The position numbers and the translations under genes were made by a program. Below the pieces are notes generated by a model. The model did not search any database. It saw only the letters and a program-made list of their open reading frames with translations, and was not told the DNA's origin. A stretch of 64,000 bases of DNA from Ligustrum vulgare. Taxonomy: Eukaryota > Streptophyta > Magnoliopsida > Lamiales > Oleaceae. Position 1 is the first letter of the stretch. Each line of letters starts with the position of its first letter. The DNA is taken from NCBI GenBank assembly GCA_963555705.1, contig OY743180.1, forward strand, positions 34,318,129-34,382,128, in the 5' to 3' direction. Shown here piece by piece: positions 35,206 to 48,720 of the stretch.

Positions 35206-37974
35206 ATTCTTCTAAGAGGCGTTAAAGGGAGAATGTTTTTTAATATATTACCCTCAAACCTTTTTCTTTTTAATAAATTCGTATTAACCGTTAGTTTTAA
35301 TTAATATACATTTTTCAATATTTATTTATTTTTATTTTCTTATTCTAAATAAAAGTATTTTTCAAATATATATAATCTAAACTCTTCAATTTCTAGTTGA
35401 AAAAACTTTTAAATAAAATAAACAACTCTGTTATAATTTGTGATTTCCGATACTTTCTTCAATCAAAGGGAGAAAAAAAATGAGGACTTCTTGAATTAAT
35501 TTTTTTCATTCATATGACAATTTTTTTTTTTGAATGAAACAATTCTTCTAAGAGGCCTTAAAGGGAGAATGTTTTTTAATATAGTACCCTCAAACCTTTT
35601 TCCGAGTATTTACCATCGCATCTTTTTAATAAATTCGTATTAACCGTTAGTTTTAATTAATATACGTTTTTAAAGTTTTTTCTTTTTATTTTCTAGTTCT
35701 AAATATAAATATTTTTCAAGTATATATAATCAAAAACTCTTCAATTTCTCACTAAAAAATCTTTTAAATAAAATAAAAAACACTGTTATAATTTGTGATT
35801 TCTGATACTTTCTTCAATCAAAGGGAGAAAAAAAATGAGGACTTCTTGAATTAATTTTTTTCATTCATAGGACCATTTTTTTTTTAATGAAACAATTCTT
35901 CTAAGAGGACTTAAAGGGAGAATGTTTTTTAATATATTACTCTCAAACCTTTTTCTTTTTAATAAATTCGTATTAACCGTTAGTTTTAATTAATATACAT
36001 TTTTCAATATTTATTTATTTTTATTTTCTTATTCTAAATAAAAGTGTTTTTCAAATATATATAATCTAAACTCTTCAATTTCTCGTTGGAAATTTTTTTA
36101 AATAAAATAAAAAACACTGTTTTAATTTGTGATTTCTGATACTTTCTTCAATCAAAGGGAGAAAAAAAAATGAGGACTTCTTGAATTATTTTTTTTCATT
36201 CGTATAACAATTTTTTTTTAAATGAAACAATTCTTCTAAGAGGCCTTAAAGGGAGAATGTTTTTTAATATAGTACCCTCAAACCTTTTTCCGAGTATTTT
36301 ACCATCGCATCTTTTTAATAAATTCGTATTAACCGTTAGTTTTAATTAATATACGTTTTTAAAGTTTTTTCTTTTTATTTACTAGTTCTAAATATAAATA
36401 TTTTTCAAGTATATATAATCAAAAACTCTTCAATTTCTCACTAAAAAATCTTTTAAATAAAACAAAAAACACTGTTATAATTTGTGATTTCTGATACTTT
36501 CTTCAATCAAAGGGAGAAAAAAAAATGAGGACTTCTTGAATTAATTTTTTTCATTCACATGATAATTTTTTTTTTTTTTAAATGAAACAATTCTTCTAAG
36601 AGGCCTTAAAGGGAGAATGTTTTTTAATATAGTACCCTCAAACCTTTTTCCGAGTATTTTACCATCGCATCTTTTTAATAAATTCGTATTAACCGTTAGT
36701 TTTAATTAATATACATTTTTCAATATTTATTTATTTTTATTTTCTTATTCTAAATAAAAGTATTTTTCAAATATATATAATCTAAACTCTTCAATTTCTA
36801 GTTGAAAAAACTTTTAAATAAAATAAACAACTCTGTTATAATTTGTGATTTCCGATACTTTCTTCAATCAAAGGGAGAAAAAAAATGAGGACTTCTTGAA
36901 TTAATTTCTTTCATTCATATGACCATTTTTTTTTTTAATGAAACAATTCTTCTAAGAGGACTTAAAGGGAGAATGTTTTTTAATATATTACTCTCAAACC
37001 TTTTTCTTTTTAATAAATTCGTATTAACCGTTAGTTTTAATTAATATACATTTTTCAATATATATTTATTTTTATTTTCTTATTCTAAATAAAAGTATTT
37101 TTCAAATATATATAATCTAAACTCTTCAATTTCTCGTTGAAAAATCTTTAAAATAAAATAAAAAACACTGTTATAATTTGTGATTTCTGATACTTTCTTC
37201 AATCAAAGGGAGAAAAAAAATGAGGACTTCTTGAATTAATTTTTTTCATTCATATGACAATTTTTTTTTTTTTTAATTTAACAATTCTTCTAAGAGGCCT
37301 TAAAGGGAGAATGTTTTTTAATATAGTACCCTCAAACCTTTTTCCGAGTATTTTACCATCACATCTTTTTAATAAATTCGTATTAACCGTTAGTTTTAAT
37401 TAATTTACGTTTTTAAAGTTTTTTCTTTTTATTTTCTAGTTCTAAATATAAATATTTTTCAAGTATATATAATCAAAAACTCTTCAATTTCTCACTAAAA
37501 AATCTTTTAAATAAAATAAAAAACACTGTTATAATTTGTGATTTGTGATACTTTCTTCAATCAAAGGGAGAAAAAAAATGAGGACTTCTTGAATTAATTT
37601 TTTTCATTCATATGACAATTTTTTTTTTTAAATGAAACAATTCTTCTAAGAGGCGTTAAAGGGAGAATGTTTTTTAATATATTACCCTCAAACCTTTTTC
37701 TTTTTAATAAATTCGTATTAACCGTTAGTTTTAATTAATATACATTTTTCAATATTTATTTATTTTTATTTTCTTATTCTAAATAAAAGTATTTTTCAAA
37801 TATATATAATCTAAACTCTTCAATTTCTAGTTGAAAAAACTTTTAAATAAAATAAAAAACACTGTTATAATTTGTGATTTCTGATACTTTCTTCAATCAA
37901 AGGGAGAAAAAAAATGAGGACTTCTTGAATTAATTTTTTTCATTCATATGACAATTTTTTTTTTAAATGAAACA
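35206..37974 (+). repeat. Eight-monomer higher-order unit, copy 1 (2,769 bp)
   Basis: Monomers start at 35206 (S-A b, GAATGAAAC end), 35542 (L-B short box, CATAGGACCA end), 35895 (S-A d), 36230 (L-B with TTTACTAG, CACATGATAA end), 36590 (L-A b), 36946 (S-A c), 37284 (L-B, TTTGTGATAC) and 37640 (hybrid S-A). The first seven also match 31385-33818, so this seven-monomer core occurs three times between 31 and 41 kb. TGTTTTAATTTG in the d monomer is shared with that at 32074. Confidence 0.88.
37640..37974 (+). repeat. Hybrid S-A monomer with split b tail
   Basis: This monomer has TAGTTGAAAAAAC (b, at 37828-37840) but AAACACTG and TTTCTGATAC (a/c type) instead of AACAACTCTG and TTTCCGATAC. The switch therefore lies between about 37841 and 37856. 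It is the only monomer seen where the b haplotype is broken. It is a useful example of exchange or conversion inside a monomer, within a run shared by both types. Confidence 0.78.
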
Positions 37975-40741
37975 ATTCTTCTAAGAGGCGTTAAAGGGAG
38001 AATGTTTTTTAATATATTACCCTCAAACCTTTTTCTTTTTAATAAATTCGTATTAACCGTTAGTTTTAATTAATATACATTTTTCAATATTTATTTATTT
38101 TTATTTTCTTATTCTAAATAAAAGTATTTTTCAAATATATATAATCTAAACTCTTCAATTTCTAGTTGAAAAAACTTTTAAATAAAATAAACAACTCTGT
38201 TATAATTTGTGATTTCCGATACTTTCTTCAATCAAAGGGAGAAAAAAAATGAGGACTTCTTGAATTAATTTTTTTCATTCATATGACAATTTTTTTTTTT
38301 GAATGAAACAATTCTTCTAAGAGGCCTTAAAGGGAGAATGTTTTTTAATATAGTACCCTCAAACCTTTTTCCGAGTATTTACCATCGCATCTTTTTAATA
38401 AATTCGTATTAACCGTTAGTTTTAATTAATATACGTTTTTAAAGTTTTTTCTTTTTATTTTCTAGTTCTAAATATAAATATTTTTCAAGTATATATAATC
38501 AAAAACTCTTCAATTTCTCACTAAAAAATCTTTTAAATAAAATAAAAAACACTGTTATAATTTGTGATTTCTGATACTTTCTTCAATCAAAGGGAGAAAA
38601 AAAATGAGGACTTCTTGAATTAATTTTTTTCATTCATAGGACCATTTTTTTTTTAATGAAACAATTCTTCTAAGAGGACTTAAAGGGAGAATGTTTTTTA
38701 ATATATTACTCTCAAACCTTTTTCTTTTTAATAAATTCGTATTAACCGTTAGTTTTAATTAATATACATTTTTCAATATTTATTTATTTTTATTTTCTTA
38801 TTCTAAATAAAAGTGTTTTTCAAATATATATAATCTAAACTCTTCAATTTCTCGTTGGAAATTTTTTTAAATAAAATAAAAAACACTGTTATAATTTGTG
38901 ATTTCTGATACTTTCTTCAATCAAAGGGAGAAAAAAAAATGAGGACTTCTTGAATTAATTTTTTTCATTCGTATAACAATTTTTTTTTAAATGAAACAAT
39001 TCTTCTAAGAGGCCTTAAAGGGAGAATGTTTTTTAATATAGTACCCTCAAACCTTTTTCCGAGTATTTTACCATCGCATCTTTTTAATAAATTCGTATTA
39101 ACCGTTAGTTTTAATTAATATACGTTTTTAAAGTTTTTTCTTTTTATTTACTAGTTCTAAATATAAATATTTTTCAAGTATATATAATCAAAAACTCTTC
39201 AATTTCTCACTAAAAAATCTTTTAAATAAAACAAAAAACACTGTTATAATTTGTGATTTCTGATACTTTCTTCAATCAAAGGGAGAAAAAAAATGAGGAC
39301 TTCTTGAATTAATTTTTTTCATTCACATGATAATTTTTTTTTTTTTTAAATGAAACAATTCTTCTAAGAGGCCTTAAAGGGAGAATGTTTTTTAATATAG
39401 TACCCTCAAACCTTTTTCCGAGTATTTTACCATCGCATCTTTTTAATAAATTCGTATTAACCGTTAGTTTTAATTAATATACATTTTTCAATATTTATTT
39501 ATTTTTATTTTCTTATTCTAAATAAAAGTATTTTTCAAATATATATAATCTAAACTCTTCAATTTCTAGTTGAAAAAACTTTTAAATAAAATAAACAACT
39601 CTGTTATAATTTGTGATTTCCGATACTTTCTTCAATCAAAGGGAGAAAAAAAATGAGGACTTCTTGAATTAATTTCTTTCATTCATATGACCATTTTTTT
39701 TTTAATGAAACAATTCTTCTAAGAGGACTTAAAGGGAGAATGTTTTTTAATATATTACTCTCAAACCTTTTTCTTTTTAATAAATTCGTATTAACCGTTA
39801 GTTTTAATTAATATACATTTTTCAATATATATTTATTTTTATTTTCTTATTCTAAATAAAAGTATTTTTCAAATATATATAATCTAAACTCTTCAATTTC
39901 TCGTTGAAAAATCTTTAAAATAAAATAAAAAACACTGTTATAATTTGTGATTTCTGATACTTTCTTCAATCAAAGGGAGAAAAAAAATGAGGACTTCTTG
40001 AATTAATTTTTTTCATTCATATGACAATTTTTTTTTTTTTTAATTTAACAATTCTTCTAAGAGGCCTTAAAGGGAGAATGTTTTTTAATATAGTACCCTC
40101 AAACCTTTTTCCGAGTATTTTACCATCACATCTTTTTAATAAATTCGTATTAACCGTTAGTTTTAATTAATTTACGTTTTTAAAGTTTTTTCTTTTTATT
40201 TTCTAGTTCTAAATATAAATATTTTTCAAGTATATATAATCAAAAACTCTTCAATTTCTCACTAAAAAATCTTTTAAATAAAATAAAAAACACTGTTATA
40301 ATTTGTGATTTGTGATACTTTCTTCAATCAAAGGGAGAAAAAAAATGAGGACTTCTTGAATTAATTTTTTTCATTCATATGACAATTTTTTTTTTAAATG
40401 AAACAATTCTTCTAAGAGGCGTTAAAGGGAGAATGTTTTTTAATATATTACCCTCAAACCTTTTTCTTTTTAATAAATTCGTATTAACCGTTAGTTTTAA
40501 TTAATATACATTTTTCAATATTTATTTATTTTTATTTTCTTATTCTAAATAAAAGTATTTTTCAAATATATATAATCTAAACTCTTCAATTTCTAGTTGA
40601 AAAAACTTTTAAATAAAATAAACAACTCTGTTATAATTTGTGATTTCCGATACTTTCTTCAATCAAAGGGAGAAAAAAAATGAGGACTTCTTGAATTAAT
40701 TTTTTTCATTCATATAACAAATTTTTTTTTTAAATGAAACA
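37975..40741 (+). repeat. Eight-monomer higher-order unit, copy 2 (2,767 bp)
   Basis: Monomers start at 37975, 38311, 38664, 38999, 39358, 39713, 40051 and 40406. The offset from copy 1 is 2,766-2,769 bp, with differences only in T-run lengths. The d monomer here has the usual TGTTATAATTTG rather than TGTTTTAATTTG. The last monomer is an ordinary b type ending CATATAACAAA, which leads into the next block. Confidence 0.88.
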
Positions 40742-41077
40742 ATTCTTCTAAGAGGCGTTAAAGGGAGAATGTTTTTTAATATATTACCCTCAAACCTTTT
40801 TCTTTTTAATAAATTCGTATTAACCGTTAGTTTTAATTAATATACATTTTTCAATATTAATTTATTTTTATTTTCTTATTCTAAATAAAAATATTTTTCA
40901 AATATATATAATCTAGACTCTTCAATTTCTCACTAAAAAATCTTTTAAATAAAATAAAAAACACTGTTATAATTTGTGATTTCTGATACTTTCTTCAATC
41001 AAAGGGAGAAAAAAAATGAGGACTTCTTGAATTAATTTTTTTCATTCATATGACAATTTTTTTTTTTTAATTTAACA
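40742..41077 (+). repeat. S-A monomer with ATATTAATTT and CTAGACTC
   Basis: This copy has CAATATTAATTTA and the CTAGACTC a tail, ending AATTTAAC. The CAATATTAATTT change is otherwise seen only at 46989, 56542 and 62396. The combination with CTAGACTC recurs at 62396, more than 21 kb away. It separates the eight-monomer block from the ten-monomer block. Confidence 0.75.
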
Positions 41078-44000
41078 ATTCTTCTAAGAGGCCTTAAAGG
41101 GAGAATGTTTTTTAATATAGTACCCTCAAACCTTTTTCCGAGTATTTTACCATCACATCTTTTTAATAAATTCGTATTAACCGTTAGTTTTAATTAATAT
41201 ACGTTTTTAAAGTTTTTTCTTTTTATTTACTAGTTCTAAATATAAATATTTTTCAAGTATATATAATCAAAAACTCTTCAATTTCTCACTAAAAAATCTT
41301 TTAAATAAAACAAAAAACACTGTTATAATTTGTGATTTCTGATACTTTCTTCAATCAAAGGGAGAAAAAAAATGAGGACTTATTGAATTAATTTTTTTCA
41401 TTCACATGATAATTTTTTTTTTTTAAATGAAACAATTCTTCTAAGAGGCCTTAAAGGGAGAATGTTTTTTAATATGGTACCCTCAAACCTTTTTCCGAGT
41501 ATTTTACCATCGCATCTTTTTAATAAATTCGTATTAACCGTTAGTTTTAATTAATATACATTTTTCAATATTTATTTATTTTTATTTTCTTATTCTAAAT
41601 AAAAGTATTTTTCAAATATATATAATCTAAACTCTTCAATTTCTCGTTGAAAAATCTTTAAAATAAAATAAACAACTCTGTTATAATTTGTGATTTCTGA
41701 TACTTTCTTCAATCAAAGGGAGAAAAAAAAATGAGGACTTCTTGAATTAATTTTTTTCATACGTATAACAAATTTTTTTTAAATGAAACAATTCTTCTAA
41801 GAGGCCTTAAAGGGAGAATGTTTTTTAATATAGTACCCTCAAACCTTTTTCCGAGTATTTTACCATCGCATCTTTTTAATAAATTCGTATTAACCGTTAG
41901 TTTTAATTAATATACATTTTTCAATATTTATTTATTTTTATTTTCTTATTCTAAATAAAAGTATTTTTCAAATATATATAATCTAAACTCTTCAATTTCT
42001 CGTTGAAAAATCTTTAAAATAAAATAAAAAACACTGTTATAATTTGTGATTTCTGATACTTTCTTCAATCAAAGGGAGAAAAAAAAATGAGGACTTCTTG
42101 AATTAATTTTTTTCATTCATATGACAATTTTTTTTTTAAATGAAACAATTCTTCTAAGAGGCGTTAAAGGGAGAATGTTTTTTAATATATTACCCTCAAA
42201 CCTTTTTCTTTTTAATAAATTCGTATTAACCGTTAGTTTTAATTAATATACATTTTTCAATATTTATTTATTTTTATTTTCTTATTCTAAATAAAAGTAT
42301 TTTTCAAATATATATAATCTAAACTCTTCAATTTCTAGTTGAAAAAACTTTTAAATAAAATAAACAACTCTGTTATAATTTGTGATTTCCGATACTTTCT
42401 TCAATCAAAGGGAGAAAAAAAATGAGGACTTCTTGAATTAATTTTTTTCATTCATATGACCATTTTTTTTTTAATGAAACAATTCTTCTAAGAGGACTTA
42501 AAGGGAGAATGTTTTTTAATATATTACTCTCAAACCTTTTTCTTTTTAATAAATTCGTATTAACCGTTAGTTTTAATTAATATACATTTTTCAATATATA
42601 TTTATTTTTATTTTCTTATTCTAAATAAAAGTATTTTTCAAATATATATAATCTAAACTCTTCAATTTCTCGTTGAAAAATCTTTAAAATAAAATAAAAA
42701 ACACTGTTATAATTTGTGATTTCTGATACTTTCTTCAATCAAAGGGAGAAAAAAAATGAGGACTTCTTGAATTAATTTTTTTCATTCATATGACAATTTT
42801 TTTTTAAATGAAACAATTCTTCTAAGAGGCCTTAAAGGGAGAATGCTTTTTAATATAGTACCCTCAAACCTTTTTCCGAGTATTTTACCATCGCATCTTT
42901 TTAATAAATTCGTATTAACAGTTAGTTTTAATTAATATACGTTTTTAAAGTTTTTTCTTTTTATTTACTAGTTCTAAATATAAATATTTTTCAAGTATAT
43001 ATAATCAAAAACTCTTCAATTTCTCACTAAAAAATCTTTTAAATAAAACAAAAAACACTGTTATAATTTGTGATTTCTGATACTTTCTTCAATCAAAGGG
43101 AGAAAAAAAATGAGGACTTCTTGAATTAATTTTTTTCATTCACATGATAATTTTTTTTTTTTTTAAATGAAACAATTCTTCTAAGAGGCCTTAAAGGGAG
43201 AATGTTTTTTAATATAGTACCCTCAAACCTTTTTCCGAGTATTTTACCATCGCATCTTTTTAATAAATTCGTATTAACCGTTAGTTTTAATTAATATACA
43301 TTTTTCAATATATATTTATTTTTATTTTCTTATTCTAAATAAAAGTATTTTTCAAATATATATAATCTAAACTCTTCAATTTCTCGTTGAAAAATCTTTA
43401 AAATAAAATAAAAAACACTGTTATAATTTGTGATTTCTGATACTTTCTTCAATCAAAGGGAGAAAAAAAATGAGGACTTCTTGAATTAATTTTTTTCATT
43501 CATATGACAATTTTTTTTTTTAATTTAACAATTCTTCTAAGAGGCCTTAAAGGGAGAATGTTTTTTAATATAGTACCCTCAAACCTTTTTCCGAGTATTT
43601 TACCATCACATCTTTTTAATAAATTCGTATTAACCGTTAGTTTTAATTAATTTACGTTTTTAAAGTTTTTTCTTTTTATTTTCTAGTTCTAAATATAAAT
43701 ATTTTTCAAGTATATATAATCAAAAACTCTTCAATTTCTCACTAAAAAATCTTTTAAATAAAATAAAAAACACTGTTATAATTTGTGATTTCTGATACTT
43801 TCTTCAATCAAAGGGAGAAAAAAAATGAGGACTTCTTGAATTAATTTTTTTCATTCATATGACAATTTTTTTTTTAAATGAAACAATTCTTCTAAGAGGC
43901 GTTAAAGGGAGAATGTTTTTTAATATATTACCCTCAAACCTTTTTCTTTTTAATAAATTCGTATTAACCGTTAGTTTTAATTAATATACATTTTTCAATA

Positions 44001-44556
44001 TTTATTTATTTTTATTTTCTTATTCTAAATAAAAGTATTTTTCAAATATATATAATCTAAACTCTTCAATTTCTAGTTGAAAAAACTTTTAAATAAAATA
44101 AACAACTCTGTTATAATTAGTGATTTCCGATACTTTCTTCAATCAAAGGGAGAAAAAAAATGAGGACTTCTTGAATTAATTTTTTTCATTCATATGACCA
44201 TTTTTTTTTTTAATGAAACAATTCTTCTAAGAGGACTTAAAGGGAGAATGTTTTTTAATATATTACTCTCAAACCTTTTTCTTTTTAATAAATTCGTATT
44301 AACCGTTAGTTTTAATTAATATACATTTTTCAATATATATTTATTTTTATTTTCTTATTCTAAATAAAAGTATTTTTCAAATATATATAATCTAAACTCT
44401 TCAATTTCTCGTTGAAAAATCTTTAAAATAAAATAAAAAACACTGTTATAATTTGTGATTTCTGATACTTTCTTCAATCAAAGGGAGAAAAAAAATGAGG
44501 ACTTCTTGAATTAATTTTTTTCATTCATATGACAATTTTTTTTTTTTAATTTAACA
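41078..44556 (+). repeat. Ten-monomer period, copy 1 (3,479 bp)
   Basis: Monomers start at 41078 (L-B, TTTACTAG, ACTTATTG), 41435 (L-A c, AATATGGTACC), 41791 (L-A c), 42148 (S-A b), 42482 (S-A c), 42816 (L-B, GAATGCTTTT and TTAACAGTT), 43175 (L-A c, CAATATATATTT), 43531 (L-B), 43886 (S-A b, ATAATTAGTG) and 44221 (S-A c). The first six recur at 44557-46652 with all the rare markers, at an offset of 3,479-3,481 bp. Confidence 0.88.
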
Positions 44557-46652
44557 ATTCTTCTAAGAGGCCTTAAAGGGAGAATGTTTTTTAATATAGT
44601 ACCCTCAAACCTTTTTCCGAGTATTTTACCATCACATCTTTTTAATAAATTCGTATTAACCGTTAGTTTTAATTAATATACGTTTTTAAAGTTTTTTCTT
44701 TTTATTTACTAGTTCTAAATATAAATATTTTTCAAGTATATATAATCAAAAACTCTTCAATTTCTCACTAAAAAATCTTTTAAATAAAACAAAAAACACT
44801 GTTATAATTTGTGATTTCTGATACTTTCTTCAATCAAAGGGAGAAAAAAAATGAGGACTTATTGAATTAATTTTTTTCATTCACATGATAATTTTTTTTT
44901 TTTTAAATGAAACAATTCTTCTAAGAGGCCTTAAAGGGAGAATGTTTTTTAATATGGTACCCTCAAACCTTTTTCCGAGTATTTTACCATCGCATCTTTT
45001 TAATAAATTCGTATTAACCGTTAGTTTTAATTAATATACATTTTTCAATATTTATTTATTTTTATTTTCTTATTCTAAATAAAAGTATTTTTCAAATATA
45101 TATAATCTAAACTCTTCAATTTCTCGTTGAAAAATCTTTAAAATAAAATAAACAACTCTGTTATAATTTGTGATTTCTGATACTTTCTTCAATCAAAGGG
45201 AGAAAAAAAAATGAGGACTTCTTGAATTAATTTTTTTCATACGTATAACAAATTTTTTTTAAATGAAACAATTCTTCTAAGAGGCCTTAAAGGGAGAATG
45301 TTTTTTAATATAGTACCCTCAAACCTTTTTCCGAGTATTTTACCATCGCATCTTTTTAATAAATTCGTATTAACCGTTAGTTTTAATTAATATACATTTT
45401 TCAATATTTATTTATTTTTATTTTCTTATTCTAAATAAAAGTATTTTTCAAATATATATAATCTAAACTCTTCAATTTCTCGTTGAAAAATCTTTAAAAT
45501 AAAATAAAAAACACTGTTATAATTTGTGATTTCTGATACTTTCTTCAATCAAAGGGAGAAAAAAAAATGAGGACTTCTTGAATTAATTTTTTTCATTCAT
45601 ATGACAATTTTTTTTTTAAATGAAACAATTCTTCTAAGAGGCGTTAAAGGGAGAATGTTTTTTAATATATTACCCTCAAACCTTTTTCTTTTTAATAAAT
45701 TCGTATTAACCGTTAGTTTTAATTAATATACATTTTTCAATATTTATTTATTTTTATTTTCTTATTCTAAATAAAAGTATTTTTCAAATATATATAATCT
45801 AAACTCTTCAATTTCTAGTTGAAAAAACTTTTAAATAAAATAAACAACTCTGTTATAATTTGTGATTTCCGATACTTTCTTCAATCAAAGGGAGAAAAAA
45901 AATGAGGACTTCTTGAATTAATTTTTTTCATTCATATGACCATTTTTTTTTTAATGAAACAATTCTTCTAAGAGGACTTAAAGGGAGAATGTTTTTTAAT
46001 ATATTACTCTCAAACCTTTTTCTTTTTAATAAATTCGTATTAACCGTTAGTTTTAATTAATATACATTTTTCAATATATATTTATTTTTATTTTCTTATT
46101 CTAAATAAAAGTATTTTTCAAATATATATAATCTAAACTCTTCAATTTCTCGTTGAAAAATCTTTAAAATAAAATAAAAAACACTGTTATAATTTGTGAT
46201 TTCTGATACTTTCTTCAATCAAAGGGAGAAAAAAAATGAGGACTTCTTGAATTAATTTTTTTTCATTCATATGACAATTTTTTTTTAAATGAAACAATTC
46301 TTCTAAGAGGCCTTAAAGGGAGAATGCTTTTTAATATAGTACCCTCAAACCTTTTTCCGAGTATTTTACCATCGCATCTTTTTAATAAATTCGTATTAAC
46401 AGTTAGTTTTAATTAATATACGTTTTTAAAGTTTTTTCTTTTTATTTACTAGTTCTAAATATAAATATTTTTCAAGTATATATAATCAAAAACTCTTCAA
46501 TTTCTCACTAAAAAATCTTTTAAATAAAACAAAAAACACTGTTATAATTTGTGATTTCTGATACTTTCTTCAATCAAAGGGAGAAAAAAAATGAGGACTT
46601 CTTGAATTAATTTTTTTCATTCATATAACAAATTTTTTTTTTAAATGAAACA
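44557..46652 (+). repeat. Ten-monomer period, partial copy 2 (six monomers)
   Basis: Monomers start at 44557, 44915, 45271, 45628, 45962 and 46297, matching 41078-43174. ACTTATTG, AATATGGTACC, CATACGTATAACAAA, GAATGCTTTT and TTAACAGTT all recur in place. The sixth monomer ends CATATAACAAA instead of CACATGATAA, so copy 2 was cut near 46620 and joined to a different block. Confidence 0.88.
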
Positions 46653-48704
46653 ATTCTTCTAAGAGGCGTTAAAGGGAGAATGTTTTTTAATATATTACCC
46701 TCAAACCTTTTTCTTTTTAATAAATTCGTATTAACCGTTAGTTTTAATTAATATACATTTTTCAATATTTATTTATTTTTATTTTCTTATTCTAAATAAA
46801 AGTATTTTTCAAATATATATAATCTAAACTCTTCAATTTCTAGTTGAAAAAACTTTTAAATAAAATAAACAACTCTGTTATAATTTGTGATTTCCGATAC
46901 TTTCTTCAATCAAAGGGAGAAAAAAAATGAGGACTTCTTGAATTAATTTTTTTCATTCATATAACAAATTTTTTTTTTAAATGAAACAATTCTTCTAAGA
47001 GGCGTTAAAGGGAGAATGTTTTTTAATATATTACCCTCAAACCTTTTTCTTTTTAATAAATTCGTATTAACCGTTAGTTTTAATTAATATACATTTTTCA
47101 ATATTAATTTATTTTTATTTTCTTATTCTAAATAAAAGTATTTTTCAAATATATATAATCTAAACTCTTCAATTTCTCGTTGAAAAATCTTTAAAATAAA
47201 ATAAAAAACACTGTTATAATTTGTGATTTCTGATACTTTCTTCAATCAAAGGGAGAAAAAAAATGAGGACTTCTTGAATTAATTTTTTTCATTCATATGA
47301 CAATTTTTTTTTTTAATTTAACAATTCTTCTAAGAGGCCTTAAAGGGAGAATGTTTTTTAATATAGTACCCTCAAACCTTTTTCCGAGTATTTTACCATC
47401 ACATCTTTTTAATAAATTCGTATTAACCGTTAGTTTTAATTAATTTACGTTTTTAAAGTTTTTTCTTTTTATTTTCTAGTTCTAAATATAAATATTTTTC
47501 AAGTATATATAATCAAAAACTCTTCAATTTCTCACTAAAAAATCTTTTAAATAAAATAAAAAACACTGTTATAATTTGTGATTTCTGATACTTTCTTCAA
47601 TCAAAGGGAGAAAAAAAATGAGGACTTCTTGAATTAATTTTTTTCATTCATATGACAATTTTTTTTTTAAATGAAACAATTCTTCTAAGAGGCCTTAAAG
47701 GGAGAATGTTTTTTAATATATTACCCTCAAACCTTTTTCTTTTTAATAAATTCGTATTAACCGTTAGTTTTAATTAATATACATTTTTCAATATTTATTT
47801 ATTTTTATTTTCTTATTCTAAATAAAAGTATTTTTCAAATATATATCATCTAAACTCTTCAATTTCTAGTTGAAAAAACTTTTAAATAAAATAAACAACT
47901 CTGTTATAATTTGTGATTTCCGATACTTTCTTCAATCAAAGGGAGAAAAAAAATGAGGACTTCTTGAATTAATTTTTTTCATTCATATAACAAATTTTTT
48001 TTTTAAATGAAACAATTCTTCTAAGAGGCGTTAAAGGGAGAATGTTTTTTAATATATTACCCTCAAACCTTTTTCTTTTTAATAAATTCGTATTAACCGT
48101 TAGTTTTAATTAATATACATTTTTCAATATTTATTTATTTTTATTTTCTTATTCTAAATAAAAATATTTTTCAAATATATATAATCTAGACTCTTCAATT
48201 TCTCACTAAAAAATCTTTTAAATAAAATAAAAAACACTGTTATAATTTGTGATTTCTGATACTTTCTTCAATCAAAGGGAGAAAAAAAATGAGGACTTCT
48301 TGAATTAATTTTTTTCATTCATATGACAATTTTTTTTTTTGAATGAAACAATTCTTCTAAGAGGCCTTAAAGGGAGAATGTTTTTTAATATAGTACCCTC
48401 AAACCTTTTTCCGAGTATTTACCATCGCATCTTTTTAATAAATTCGTATTAACCGTTAGTTTTAATTAATATACGTTTTTAAAGTTTTTTCTTTTTATTT
48501 TCTAGTTCTAAATATAAATATTTTTCAAGTATATATAATCAAAAACTCTTCAATTTCTCACTAAAAAATCTTTTAAATAAAATAAAAAACACTGTTATAA
48601 TTTGTGATTTCTGATACTTTCTTCAATCAAAGGGAGAAAAAAAATGAGGACTTCTTGAATTAATTTTTTTCATTCATATGACCATTTTTTTTTTAAATGA
48701 AACA
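46653..48704 (+). repeat. Six-monomer block repeated 9.55 kb downstream, left copy
   Basis: Monomers start at 46653 (S-A b), 46989 (S-A c, CAATATTAATTT), 47324 (L-B), 47679 (S-A b, ATATATCATC), 48015 (S-A a, CTAGACTC, GAATGAAAC end) and 48351 (L-B short box). The same six follow in order at 56206-58257, at an offset of 9,553-9,554 bp. It can be read as two S-S-L trimers. The last monomer ends CATATGACCA with AAATGAAAC, unlike its partner. Confidence 0.86.
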
Positions 48705-48720
48705 ATTCTTCTAAGAGGCC
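48679..48720 (+). other. Junction that breaks the end-start linkage rule (2)
   Basis: CATATGACCA is followed here by AAATGAAAC and an AGAGGCCTT monomer, instead of AATGAAAC or AAGTAAAC and AGAGGACTT. The end is itself a mixture of two end types. It marks where the block at 46653-48704 was joined to the five-monomer block, and its copy at 58227-58270 has the regular arrangement. Confidence 0.65.
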
